Assembly: GCA_027579435.1 (NCBI GenBank)
Contig: JANBPK010000247.1
Coordinates: 1 to 27,220 of the forward strand
From: Candolleomyces eurysporus
Lineage: Eukaryota > Basidiomycota > Agaricomycetes > Agaricales > Psathyrellaceae
Length of the DNA: 27,220 bases
Direction: 5' to 3'
Both the position numbers and the translations under genes were made by a program. Positions 1 through 11,271 of this stretch are shown here, piece by piece; within the stretch, counting starts at the first letter, position 1, and the number at the start of each line of letters is the position of its first letter. The notes below the pieces were generated by a model that was not told the DNA's origin, made no database searches, and saw only the letters and a program-made list of their open reading frames with translations.

Positions 1-2
1 CT

Positions 3-1225
3 GGCGCGGGTTCAGATCCTTCGGTGAAAGTGTGTGGGTTGGTGCAAGACTCATCTTTACCAACAGGTGCTTCATCTGTATGTAGTATCTCACTCAAATT
101 TTTCGAGACTGTACCTGATAGTCTGTCAACTAGGGCTCATCCCTTCATAGTGAGCATGTTCTTTCCTTGAATCGGCCGATTTCCCTGATCCACAGCTCAG
201 TTCAATTGCGCTTTACCTCCACCGATTCCTCGAGAACACTCTTGCTCCTGCATTTTCTAGACGAGTGTTGGACAAACCACAGTGGAGTCAGATCATCGTT
301 GGAGGATCGAACCTCGGAGAAGTCAGTCTATTGTCAGCTACATTAGGGAGACATCTGATCCTTCAACCACAGCTTCTAGGAGCATTTTCCGTTCTTATGC
401 TTTCGGATATTATTCCAACGCCCATTCCATGGTTGCGGTTTGACGCTGTTGCAGTGGGTCTGAATAGATGATTTATCGAGAATTGGTACTCATTCATCTC
501 TTAAGCTCAACCTGGTCTGGGTTGTGCCAGCATTTGCTCGCATCGCCATCGATACTCATGACGTTAACGTTGCCTGGGCTTGGAAGGTGGCCGGCTGCTT
601 CATCCCCATTTCAATGGGGTGGGCTGCCGGAGAGGTCTCCCTGGCGGCTTACATCCAATCCGTGCTGTCCGAATCTGCCTTCCGTGAGTTTGTCCCATTC
701 CTGATCACTTTGACCCTAGCTCATGGTGTCGTCAGATCATGAACGTGTTTCCGCTCTCGGCTCAGTGATGGTCTGCTATCTATCTATCTCAGGTTCCCTA
801 AAGTTGTCAACAAATACTCATCTTGCATTGTTGCCAGGCGTTTCTGTATATCACATACATCGTTCTCTACGCAGTACTTAGCGTGGCTCTCGGGCATGTT
901 ATCGATGGCACAAACGGAGATATTCTCAAGTGGCTCACTACCGTTGGAGGGTTGGTCTTTATTTCACTCTCGCCGTACTTACTCTCTGATTTTTGTACTT
1001 TCCAGAGTTCACTTTTCCGTTTGTTGTGTTATCATTCTCGCGTCCACCTTTGTTCCCAAGGGCGCGTTTTCATTTAACCCCAAGGCTCTCGGCACGATTA
1101 CTACTGGTGTAACCCGCGATCAGTCTGACTCTGAATTGGGTAGTATACATGGCCGGAAAGACAATAGAGATTTCAAGAAAGGTCTCCCTGTATCTAAAGA
1201 AAACGTCCGAGCTATCTATGACTGA
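3..1225 (+). CDS. MFS-like membrane transporter, C-terminal part (5' end outside window)
   Basis: Seven exons join into one open frame of 299 codons plus stop: 3-149, 196-321, 373-453, 506-683, 736-770, 838-950 and 1006-1225. All introns are GT-AG and 46-67 nt long, and the phases match throughout. The frame is still open at the left edge, so the start lies outside. The product has hydrophobic segments with motifs such as VGGSNLGELLGAF, PTPIPWLR, MGWAAGEVSLAAYIQS and AFLYITYIVLYAVLS, then STFVPKGAFSFNPK and a hydrophilic tail of about 45 residues. From memory these blocks match a conserved basidiomycete family annotated as MFS general substrate transporters; the substrate is unknown. I infer an integral membrane protein. 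No frameshift or stop interrupts the seven exons, so the gene looks intact although it abuts a decayed transposon block. The splice model is strong, the family name moderate. Confidence 0.72.
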
Positions 1226-4200
1226 CATTTTTCCATTCAAACCATCGTATTCCTCGTTGTACAGGCTGCATTCAATTTACTCGTGAATACCAAAAGTGAT
1301 GGCAGCTCAATAATGTAGTTACCACTCAACAATGGGGAAGACTATGACCATATAAGCTGAGGATATAATATCTTGGTGCTCACTGAATATTCTGGGCAAG
1401 AATGGCATAAATCTGACAGGGCACTGGTGAGGAAAGCCAGGATTATTGTTAAACCGGTGCTGACTAACAATTCCTGTCTCTCCATTGAGATTAAATTTTG
1501 CTCCCATCTTCAATTTCAACTGATTCTGTGCTGTGGTTGTTGAGATATGAGGCTTGGAAAATTGCGGTTTTGGCTGGGAAAACACTGAACTGCCATCACT
1601 TTTGGTACCCACAAGTACAAAGTGCCTGCTCTTTCTCTTCATCTTGGATGTTTAGGGTAGGGGTACATTGGGACATTGCAATTCTAGCAATTTCAATAGA
1701 AGCTATTTCTTGCCTGCGTAGTTTTGGTGTATGATGGCATCCGAATTTTGTTATGACTCTAGGTATCTTGCTGGTGGCATCTGTCTCTGAAGTTGAAGAG
1801 CCTTGGGAGGTCGGGGGGGGGGCATAAAATTGAGAAGAAATATTTGCCAAGGAATGCACAATCTGAAGTTTTGCAGGGGGGACAGTGTTCCTCTTCAATG
1901 TTTGCCTTTCAGTGGGCTCTGTGGCGGTTTTACGTTGATGAAAGGCACCAGAAAGCGGACTGGAAAGGTTCTTGCCATCTCCACCTTTAAGTCACTCAAG
2001 CCATATCCCAGCCCAGTAGAATGTGAGAATACTGGATAACACCTGCTTGATTATACTATATCAAATAATTTTTACTTGAAAATTTGTAATGCACAGGACT
2101 TGACTGGCTCATAGAACCACTCTGCTTCTCTATCCCTTTGTCACAACCAGCTCGTCCTCCTCTCCCTCAAAGATCTTGTGGTTAGAATCTTCCATGATCA
2201 CCATTTGCACTGCATTGTCTACTTCATCCCAGTTGACTCCTCTGTTGAGCTCAGGGCCATATAAACCTTCTTGGTAATGGCTTTTCTCTTTCCCTCCCTT
2301 TTTGCTATAGGCATTTGGTCTTGTTCTCCATGGTTTCAGATTCACTGGACAAGGGCATGAGTTTAGTTAAGAGTGAGGTGGCAGGCAGGTTTGGTGAATT
2401 GGTGAGGTTGGGAGATAGCGTCTTTCATGGCTTGCCTGTATCATTCAAGATCATCATTTCTGTTGGAGGCAGCAGGTAGATGCGAGCATCTGTTTGGCAA
2501 ACAAAATGATTGATCAAGAGGTCAAGGAGAATCTGCGGCTTCAACAAGAGTGAACCAAAACCGAAGTGGAACACGAAAACTCAAAAGTAATGAAGGAAAT
2601 GAAATTTCAATGAGTGAGAGAAGACAAAATAGAACAGTTGCCTATCACAACTAACAACATGAACAGGTTGACAACATCAATAATGTAGGACCAGACATCT
2701 TTGCTTGTGCATTATCACTCTGCATGTGTCCCCATCTGAAAAGGTGAGGAGTGTGAGTGACACCGTCCCTTTACCTGTTCAAACACAGAAGCTTGAGATT
2801 ACTGCTCGATGGAAGTATCAAATATGCAACGTCAGAAAATGAGCTCACCACACCCAAATAGCTACCAGTGCAATGAGTGTCCTCCCAAACTCCCAACTCA
2901 TCTCCTCTCCTCCTCACCTATGGCTGCCAATCTTCTCTAAAGGACTCCAAAAACATCTCATCCGCCAATGTGCAATAGTATATCCCTAACCCTTTACCAT
3001 GATCCCAAGAAGTGCGTTGGTGACTTCCTGCCAGTCCCAATGCATCATGTACGACAAGGCTCTCTGACATGAGGACAGGATTACCACTCCACTGCTCCAC
3101 TCATATTTTAGTCTGCATAAGGATAATGCACACTCCAACAAGCTTCCCCCTTCCCATCGTCAAAACACATTTCTTGTACTGGGGATTCAAACCTCAGAGG
3201 TGAACAGTTGGATGAATGGCTTTGATGCTAGGGAAGAGGGCAGTGGCTGCTGACAGCTGTGATGAAATCTTATTTGTCTGCAAAGGCGGCTTTGATGGTG
3301 GTAGGCAGGAAGGGTTGGAAGGCCATGATGATGGAGGTGTTGGTGCCATGGAGGTAAGAGGAGACTGTTTTCAGGTGAGTAGGGGAGGATGTGCTCCTTA
3401 CCTAAATTGTCACAAAGCTAAGTGGGGGTCAAGCTTCATCAAATTGTAGGAGGAGGGAAGAAGATAGTGACAAGTAGAGTATGTTGCAATGGTCCAGGTT
3501 GAAGTGAAGAGAACCAATAGGATGGATGATATATGAGAAGAGAAAAGAGGATTAGGAAAGACTGCAATGGTAACTCATCTCAGCTACCACAGTCCATTGA
3601 TTCTTCCACAGTGCCCACCACAAGATCCACTCTGTCTTAACACACTCTCTAGATATTTATTCAACCATGCCCATCCCGTTGTAGCATGGCTCAGTGACAC
3701 CCCAATCAGCTTCTTGGCATGATAGCAACAATGAATATGATTTAGCTGTCAGACTTCCAAAAGGTGGCACAAGCCGCAGTGTTTCTTTCAAGACCTCATA
3801 CTGTATCTGAAGGACATTCCAAGATTTAGGGAAGAATTAAATAAAGAGAAGGAAAAAATGGCCTATGGAGGTCCAGGGAGCCTGAGCCTTGTTGTATCCT
3901 CAAATTATAATCCAATGCTTTTCCTGCGCGTTGATATCATTCTCATCCCTCCAACCATCCTTTGTGAGCCCCCTCTCAGGCTTTGAAAACAGAGGAGGTA
4001 TATCTTAGTATTTAAACTTGTTCATTTTCCAGCTTTCAACAGTGATATTGGTGCTCTGGAGCAGGAGGCTGAAGATAACTGGATTGACTAGAAGGCTTGA
4101 GGGTGAGTTCCTGTTTGTTGTTTGAGATAACTTGCATGGTGCAAAGGATAATGAAAGAGCGCATTACTCTTGGGTTTACAAGGGTTGGAGTCTACTCAAG

Positions 4201-5264
4201 GACTGCTGACTTAAAGGTGCACCCACCACTCATCAGTGGCCTCACATTAATTGAGTGTATTCAGTGCTAGAGCAGTGGGACAAGTCCCTAAGCACCCAAA
4301 GAGATGCATGGCAAGGTTTTGGCATATCGAGTGGCATGATGGTGGGTGCAGCACAAGAAAGGAGCCCAAAGTACTCTGAAAGGAAGATCATTTACAGAGA
4401 GATAACCTGGAAAGTGGTCACCAGGGATCTGCCAAGCTAATACCATTCAATTGATGGAGGTCTGACTCCTCATGTGGCTCAAGCAAAGGCGCACCAAGGC
4501 AGCGGTTGGTATAACCATAGACCAACCACCCTTAATCAACTCTGGCATCCCATCCAGCAAACAAAAAAAGGCAAAAGGAGCCTATTAATAGTCATGGTGC
4601 AAGTGCAGAACTGGTGCAGTGGCACCTTGGCATATTCAATACCCTGTTTTTATCTCTTTTTCTCTCTCTCTAGCTGGGGCCNTGGACTTTTTTATTTATA
4701 AATCTTGTGTACAGCTATTTACCAAGCTCCAGTGATTGCACAGCTCCAGATAGTATATAATGGACTCTTGTAGCATATTTTCCCTAGAGAACTACTGCTG
4801 TTTTATTTGTGTTACTTTGCATTTGAAACCAACTGGATTTGTGACTTCTATCTTGTGAGGCATGATACTAAGTTGAAGAAAAGATAAAGTTATGAAGATA
4901 CAACCTTTTTGGTTGAGTGTGTGACAATTGAGTACCCTCAATTACTTGATATTAGTGTGCACAGGGGAGAAGAATTTGTCTATTCTTAATACTCTACACT
5001 ACCCCCATACTTGCNACCCCTGATTTTGGTGCGGCACAACTACAAAATGTTTATACATACTACTTACTTTGCAAGGCTTGACTTTTAGTTGGCATTAGGT
5101 GCAGTGTTGTGTGTGAGTAAGTTGTCTTGCCATTCTCAATCTCTTCACCAAAATGGGAAGAAGTGCACAAAATGACTGAAGAACACATCATAGAACCTCT
5201 CACCAAAGCACTGACACCACACTCACACCCTGACCCAATGGTGCCCACCCCTGGTACATTGTAA
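1226..5264. other. Gene-free, CpG-poor, AT-rich stretch
   Basis: No gene with consistent splice sites or a recognisable domain was found on either strand. Open frames are short, overlap one another and give no family match. The sequence has very few CG dinucleotides and many TG/CA, as in the recognisable transposon relics downstream. A run of ten G lies at 1813-1822, and an 8-bp-class hairpin (AATTGAG...CTCAATT) lies near 4925-4943. Minus-strand patches around 1320-1900, 2130-2345 and 2918-3100 read weakly protein-like in shifting frames and may be old transposon fragments. I cannot name a family. Confidence 0.5.
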
Positions 5265-5735
5265 GTGATTCTACAGCAATGGAAATGGTACTCCCTGTCT
5301 CACTTCATTCCTTATCAACATCAATGGTAAAGCTATGATTTGCAAAGCTGAGACTTTGCACACCATTGTGACACTGTTAGATGGTCATTTTAAGGTCAAT
5401 GCTATCCTCAATGATGGCTCACAGATCATTGGCATTTGACAGGACATCTGGGAGAAGCTTGCCTGACCTCTTTGCTTGGATCGTGTCATGACCATGGAGT
5501 CAGCCAACTGCTCTTGAATGGCTCTCTCAGCCTTCTCTCAAACCTCCCCCTTTGCATTGGTCATCTGTACTTCTATGTCCAGACTTAGGTTATGAATGGT
5601 ATCTCTTATGAGGTTCTACTCAGTTGTCCCTTCCACATCTTTGCTCAGGCTGTCCTTTGCCACTTTTCAAACGGCAATGCTCGCATCACCCTCACCAAAC
5701 CCAACTCAGGTCAAGTGATCACTGTCCTACCAAAC
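5265..5735 (+). pseudogene. Decayed retrotransposon aspartic protease (retropepsin) fragment
   Basis: Read across one frameshift and several stops, this stretch resembles the protease region of basidiomycete Ty3/gypsy-like polyproteins. A D-G-S-Q-I-I core is at 5413-5430 (catalytic Asp codon 5413-5415). It is followed by ESAN-like residues near 5500, then an SYEVLL..PF block and ARITLTKPNSGQVIT near 5670-5725. In-frame stops TGA at 5437-5439 and 5464-5466 stand where relatives usually have Arg (CGA to TGA). A TAG at 5586-5588 fits CAG to TAG. There is an indel near 5515. No reverse transcriptase or integrase was recognised nearby, so only an isolated piece remains. It could also derive from a stand-alone retropepsin-like gene. 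It is not functional. Confidence 0.6.
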
Positions 5736-5833
5736 CTTAACTTCACAATGTTGGAGTTGGGATTGCTTGTGTGGATTTTTACAGCTTGTAAATGATTCAG
5801 ATAGTGGTTAAGGAGACAGGCCCCCAACTAGTG

Positions 5834-5985
5834 TTGCCATGGGTTGGGTCAAACCCAATTTGACTATGACCTGACCTGCAAACAGCTTAACCCAACCTGG
5901 GAAAACAGGTTGCAGGTTGTGTGGGTTGGCAACCTGGTTCAACCAGCCAGTTCACAGGTTGACACAGGTCAACCCAACAACTGAA
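5834..5985. repeat. GGTTG/CAACC-rich palindromic repeat (possible transposon end)
   Basis: The stretch is dense in short direct and inverted copies of GGGTTGG, AACCCAACC, AGGTTG and GGTCAA. These can fold on themselves, for example GGGTTGGGTCAAACCC and CCAACCTGGGAAAACAGGTTG. Clustered motifs of this kind with a TAGTGTTGCC-like edge (5830-5839) recall subterminal repeats of hAT-type DNA transposons. I found no matching opposite end and no target duplication, so this is only a suggestion. Confidence 0.4.
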
Positions 5986-7416
5986 TCCCATTTTGGTTTT
6001 TTCTTTGTTCTCTTTGGCCACCTTGATTTCCTGTATCCCACTCTCCTATGCTCTTCTCCATGTTCCGTGGTTGTGCTTAAGTGCACTCATGGCTGTTGCT
6101 GCCTGTTGAAGTTCTGAGCCAGCATTTGCAAGCAACAAGCAAAAAAACTGCATGTTGTGCCCTCCTCATCGGTGATTCATTGAGTGTCATCTGTAAATGT
6201 TCCTTGACTTTTCAAGCAGCCAAAAGGGCTATCCCTTCTTCAGACCTCAGAGGTATGTACAATTCCAAGTGTTCTTCACCAATACATGTCTGACAAATAT
6301 TGAGAAGGTTTATTGCACTTTATTAGATGTCATTACATTTCCATTCTGATAGGCTGGGCAGTGTCAATTGATTAACTCAAGAATTACCATTCCTGAAGTC
6401 ACTACTGTTCGCATTATGGATACTGCATTTTCTTCACCCTGCTTTTGCCCTACCTCTGACTCCACAGAGGTTGAGCTCAGCCTACCACCAATCCATTCAC
6501 ACATGGATCATTTCAACACCCAAACAGTGAGTACACTCCCTGCTATCATATCTCTAAGGCAGTGAGTAACACTGACAGTACTTAGGACTGGCGCTCACCT
6601 TACAATTCTTGTTCCAGCTCTGTTCCCTGCAAATCTCCCATGCCTCTTGCACTGGCCAAGCCTTTAGTCACCTGGTACAATGCCAATCATTGCGCCAGTG
6701 TTGCTTATTCAACACCAGATGGAGCAACACAGTGACTTTGTGACTATGTTTACACTGGCCATTGCCTGCAGTTCTGTTCAGTCTCAACTGGCCCATGCAA
6801 GGTGTTATGAGTATGCCTCTACTCTTGTCTATATTTATCTTACACTTAAGCAAACTCTCCTTCACAAAAATTTTATTTAAATTCTAACTTTGATGAATCT
6901 TTGTTTCTTTGCTTCAAAGACTTACAAAACCAATACATATCTTGCTTCTACTTATCATTTGTACTACTAGTCCTTGAATTGATGTATAGCTTACCTTGTG
7001 GTAACCGAAATCAACCTCAAAAGGTGAAAGCAACCTCTTGATCAAATCCAAGCACAGGTTGAATGATCCAAGTTTACTATAACTCAGATCAATTTAGCCT
7101 CATGGCTTGACTATTGCTTCTATATTTGATTGGCACCACTGGCACCATCAAGCAACTTCTTGAACCTTCTCTTCTAACTTGGGAGCCTTCAGTTCCTTTC
7201 TCTCATCTTCTTTTTCTTTCTATATATTTCTTGTTTCTTTGAGAAAACTTGGCATTACAGTGTATATAAGAATAGGTTTGCAAAGAGCCTGGGCTGCATT
7301 TTGAAGTCCAAGACTCAACTCTTGGCCTTTGATACCCTCACATGATTGTGTCTCTTATCTCTCTCTGTTTCTTTCATCTGTTTGTTTCTCTGTCTGTTTG
7401 CCAAACAATGATTACA
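5986..7416. other. No gene seen; CpG-poor transposon-like sequence
   Basis: Both strands carry only short frames without recognisable domains. Pyrimidine-rich low-complexity tracts (TTTCT/TCTG types) occur near 7195-7245 and 7345-7400. This flank and the sequence right of 10328 form the insertion site of the TA-flanked transposon. The two sides look like one older repeat that was split by the insertion, but this was not proven. Confidence 0.4.
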
Positions 7417-7418
7417 TA

Positions 7419-7442
7419 AGGTAGGACTCAATCCCGACCCAC
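7419..7442 (+). repeat. Left terminal inverted repeat of the TA-flanked transposon
   Basis: 24 bp beginning AGGTAGGACTCAATCCC, preceded by TA at 7417-7418. It matches the reverse complement of 10303-10326 at 22 of 24 positions; both differences are A/G transitions. Confidence 0.85.
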
Positions 7443-7554
7443 AAATGTCATGTGGCATGACAATATGTGACTGATGGCACCTTAATGGCCCTTGTCACAC
7501 TTTGTTGTTGTGTTTTCAATAGAATTTGAACAGATAGCCCATTGTACTATGCAA

Positions 7555-9684
7555 TTACAAGATTTTTGCAGCCTCCAGATCACACCAAAATGACTCTGGT
7601 GGAACCCTATACCCTCAATACTTCCTGCCTGCCCAAATAGCTGCTTTACCAGTCAATCCATGTTGGTATGCATCCAAAAATTGGCATGAACAATGAGCAA
7701 ACCTAAGCAGAATATTGAGTAATTGTATGACTTGAAAAAATAAATGTTTACGTTCGCATTTCTTTGAGAGTCACTCAATCCAGCACCTCAATCATGTTGG
7801 GTTCCAAGTCTTCTTCCCTTGATGATGGTGGATTGAGTCTGTAAAAATATTTTGCTTGGCCCCAACACATTTCAATGGAGTTGAGTTCACAGTGAAATTT
7901 GGGTAAGAAAAGGATTTCAAACCCTCACTCTTTCCCAAGCTTTTCCAGAGTTGATGGCATATTGTCAAAGTCTTCTTGTTGATACAAAATCCGGTGGCAG
8001 CAGCAAGTGGGATTTGGAATTTGATCATCAGGGCATTTAAAGTTCTCACACTGAGCTCAGACCTTTGACATGTCTCCAAATCCCCACTCCTCCAAAATAA
8101 CAGCTATTCTTTTGAATATGGCTTCCCACAGATGACCAGGTGGGCTCCTGTCTTGATCCAATACTGCAGTTCCATCAGGATGCCGCTCAATAATCTTGAT
8201 GCCCCAATTGGTTCCTTCTTTGGGCACAAATTTTGGCATTTTCCTTGCAGATATTCAATTTTCTGGGCGCTTTTTGTTGCATTGTCATAGATTAAGACGT
8301 GATCTTCATTGGGATAAGGCCTTGTCAGGATATACATTGCAGCTTCAGCCTGTGCAATAATATCTTCATTGGTAAAATAGCTGTCCCAAGTTTTCCCTTC
8401 TCAAAAGATCTGTCATGCACTCTTGTTTCCATCAGGTGATTGTAGCCATCCATAATCCACAAAAACAAAGTTGGCAACCATCATTGAGACCCCTTCTCCC
8501 TTTACATGTGGTGTTGGGCAAGCATCCTTTAAGACCCATTGGGATTGGCAATGGTCATGCACATAGAAGGTTGATTTGTCATGAAAGTAGATGACTACAA
8601 CTCATTCATTTGGACTCATCTTGGGCATCTGGACGATGTTGAGATCAGTTCCAGTTCAGACGTGAGTGTGGGCATCAAATCGGAGGTATTGAGGAATGTA
8701 TTGTCCCTTTCGGTACTTGACAACATCATCACATTTGTGTCCATCAACATATAGTCCTGAGTGTTTCTTCATGAAGCAGAACTCCAGCACTTTGAGCCAT
8801 TGCTTTGCGGTTGCCAATGAAACATGGTCAATATCCCATTTCTTCTGCACGTCGGGGTCTCAGGTGTATGCTGTCACATCAGTGGCCCTTATGTGAATGC
8901 CTTTGGTCTGTAAATAAAGACAAAGCTTCTGTTGGAACTCCTCATCCTTTATTACTGAATTCCACCATTGATGGAAGGGGTTGTTGGGGATTTGATGGGT
9001 CTGAATGAAATTCTTTGCTGTCTTTCAAAGATTCAGGGCTCCATCACCATCAGGTTTTTTCCCTTCAAATTGGACTGCATCATCAGAGGATACCATCCAA
9101 CAACCCTTTGATGGTGAGTTCTTGCTTGTGTAGAGTCAAAGAAACCACTGGACCAACTCCAATTGACGTATAGTCCAAATTTGAACCCTCAGCTTCTTTA
9201 AACACTTCTTTGGGTCATGAGGATTGTGGCGTGGCTTTAAAACATTTGGTAGAACCTCCAGAGCCTCCAGAGCTTCCTTCTCTGTTNGGGGGGGATTGCT
9301 CTTGCCAGCTTATTCCAATTGGGAGGCTTGGTCTGTCACTTTGCAAGCAATCTGAGTGTGCTGAACTCAAAATTGAGGCTGAATCAGGCTGTACTGGGTC
9401 TTCTTCATGACGCCCACCCCTTTCCTCCTCAACATACTCAGAGTACCACACCTCACCAGATCCTTCCACCTCACCCATACCAACAGGGGCTGTAACAATC
9501 CCCTTGCATCCATTGTCACAAAAATTGGTTGGCGGCAGCTTGACAGGCATGATGACATCATCAATCAAATATGTCTCAACATGTTGCGGATTCTTGATCA
9601 CCGGCACAATGCCATTTCTGGTGTTTTCTCTTTGCAAAAGAGCTTGGAAGCTTGATTAAGGTCTTGAGCTTGTCTTTGAGACAT
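7555..9684 (-). pseudogene. DDE transposase relic (fungal IS630-like type)
   Basis: The minus-strand remnant can be followed from a likely ATG at 9684-9682 to a TAA at 7557-7555. Catalytic landmarks remain in order. H-D-K-S-T-F-Y is at 8583-8563 (first Asp 8580-8578; Lys where relatives have Glu). V-L-I-Y-D-N-A-T is at about 8300-8277 (second Asp 8286-8284). F-H-C-E-L-N-S-I-E is at about 7897-7871 (final Glu 7873-7871). A YVDGH..DDVVKYRKGQY block lies at about 8750-8695 and PKEGTNWGI at about 8225-8198. Near the C terminus a 50-nt-class GT-AG intron still links two conserved blocks, the second reading FLDAYQHGLTGKAAIWAG. TGA stops on the minus strand (plus coordinates 8057-8059, 7925-7927, 7615-7617) stand at positions usually Arg, as expected from CGA decay. 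Additional frameshifts occur upstream of 8700, and a single undetermined base lies at 9287. It is non-functional. Confidence 0.8.
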
Positions 9685-10302
9685 GCTGAGTGGCACTCTG
9701 GGACCTTAATAGTAGATTACCAGTAAGATCTGTCAATAGCAATGTAGGTAACATTTTGGCACATTACCTCATTCTCTTTATTCCCTGATGTGTTCCTTGC
9801 TAATTTTGACTTTCCTTTGGCCTAGTTGTGTGTTGTTCAAGAAGTGTTTGGAGTGGCCCACTGCCCCAGGTTAGCCAGTTGTGCTATTCTTTGTCAGGGC
9901 ATGTTGAGTTTCAGTTGCAAGACTGTATCCCTCTCCTTTAGGGTCCCCTCCATACTCATACCTGTGTTCCTGAGCTGCACCCTTATTTCAAAACCTGGTT
10001 GCATACAATCATTGGTATGACCCAAATCTATCCAATTTCTAGGCCAAGCCGGTATATATCCCCTTCTGTGAATGCCATTAAGAAAATGGGTGGGGTGTCA
10101 CACTGCTTAACCCAGCTCTGAGCTTGATTGACCTCTTTTTCTCATAGTAGTGGTCCAAATCGGCAAATCAGTCTGCAACAAGTTTTTTATTTAGTCTAAT
10201 TGACATGTTTTTGCACAATTTTACATCCATACAGGTAAAATTGCAGGTGCCATCAACAATATGGCATTCAGAGCCCTCTGTCGCATTGTTCATATGATGT
10301 TG

Positions 10303-10326
10303 GTGGGTTGGGATTGAGCCCTACCT
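10303..10326 (-). repeat. Right terminal inverted repeat of the TA-flanked transposon
   Basis: 24 bp ending GATTGAGCCCTACCT, followed by TA at 10327-10328. It is the inverted partner of 7419-7442. Confidence 0.85.
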
Positions 10327-10794
10327 TATATATACGTCTTGGTTTTATCTAGCATATCATTAGCAGGTAGCTAGCATTTGTATTTCGCATTGGGACCATG
10401 TTCCTAGGAATCTACAAGAGCCATCTGTTATCAAGAGAAAGTGTTTAAAGTTTGCAAAGTCAATCAGAGTTGTGTTGCTAGCTATTTTATTGAATTGTTC
10501 TTGCATTAAAGTTGCTCAAGGCCATGTTCCTCTGTTTGCAAAGCTATCCATTTGTCTTGAATCATACTGTGTGTTAGTGAAGTTGCTTTGCAAAGCATAA
10601 CTATTGTTGCTGGTTGAGCCCTAGCTCCCCTTCAAACTTGCAATTGTACAAGAAGAGCTCTAGAAGCCTCTGTTGACTAGACTTGGAGCTTTTACCTATA
10701 CCCCTTGCCTGCCTTTATCTTCACAAAGGTANTTTGGTGTGTTGTGGTGTTGTGGTGTTGTGTGTGTTTGAGTTCTATACTTTTGTTGTTAGAG

Positions 10795-10832
10795 CACCCT
10801 GGTTTTCTACCTGCACCCTGGTTTTCTACCTG
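10795..10832. repeat. Perfect 19-bp tandem duplication
   Basis: The unit CACCCTGGTTTTCTACCTG occurs twice head to tail (10795-10813, 10814-10832) with a third partial start CACTTGGG. It lies just upstream of the LTR-like repeat and follows a GTTGTGGT-rich tract at 10740-10762. Confidence 0.8.
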
Positions 10833-10919
10833 CACTTGGGTTCAGCAGGCCGTCACTTCACGCGGCAGGTTCCGAGGCCTCTCTGGTTTGACTGGGAAGG
10901 GGAAATAGTTCACACTGTC

Positions 10920-11015
10920 ACATTATACAAAACAGAAAAAAAAGCTTGGTGCAATTTGGCCCTGGGGTACAAGTACCTGAGGCTTATAGAAGCCTTGGAA
11001 CATCACTGACCTAGG
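10920..11015. repeat. LTR-like dispersed repeat, decayed copy
   Basis: This stretch is homologous to 26722-26815. Shared landmarks are TACAAAACAG, TTGG(T/C)GCA and CTGGGGTACAAGTACC, followed by a hairpin (C(T/C)GAGGC...GCCT(T/C)GG). Differences are mostly transitions at former CpG sites, and this copy carries the TG/CA state. A conserved core with imperfect flanks is typical of solo LTR or MITE remnants. I infer an LTR fragment, but no ends or target duplication could be set. Confidence 0.6.
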
Positions 11016-11208
11016 CATAGACCTCACCAACATGGTTTGTCTCTCAAAAGGGCTTAAAATGTCTGTTTTTCACCTAGCATTGTTCTCAAAATCCCAAACT
11101 TTTGTCTGAATAGGACCTTGGCTATCTAGGATATCCTGGGGTCCTGACAGAACCCTCCTTCCACTCTGTGGAGTTGGGGATCATTGTGCATCAGGAAGTC
11201 AACAATTT
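11016..11208. other. No gene seen; CpG-poor sequence
   Basis: A short intervening stretch between the LTR-like fragment and the MITE-like element, without a recognisable frame or motif. Confidence 0.35.
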
Positions 11209-11211
11209 ACT

Positions 11212-11271
11212 GGGTGACTTTTTATAAGAATAAACATTTTTTTGCAATTTCATATCATATGTTGGCTTTAT
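11212..11271 (+). repeat. Left inverted repeat of the MITE-like element
   Basis: Starts GGGTGACTTTTTATAAGAAT and stays alignable to the inverted right end until about GGCTTTATC. Confidence 0.75.

Larger units (their letters stand above)
7419..10326 (-). mobile_element. TA-flanked terminal-inverted-repeat DNA transposon, inactive
   Basis: A 2,908-bp element is bounded by 24-bp inverted repeats that differ at two transition positions. Each outer end reads AGGTAGG(A/G)CTCAATCCC. Both ends are flanked by the dinucleotide TA (7417-7418 and 10327-10328), the target duplication expected of the IS630-Tc1-mariner superfamily. A decayed DDE transposase runs on the minus strand within it. This placement makes 7419-10326 a complete insertion rather than a random fragment. 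The region 9700-10300 appears to be noncoding 5' sequence. Assignment to Tc1/mariner rests on the TA sites and the IS630-like CELN.IE..WG motif. The exact family is not determined. Its coding frame is destroyed, so it cannot move on its own. Confidence 0.8.
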
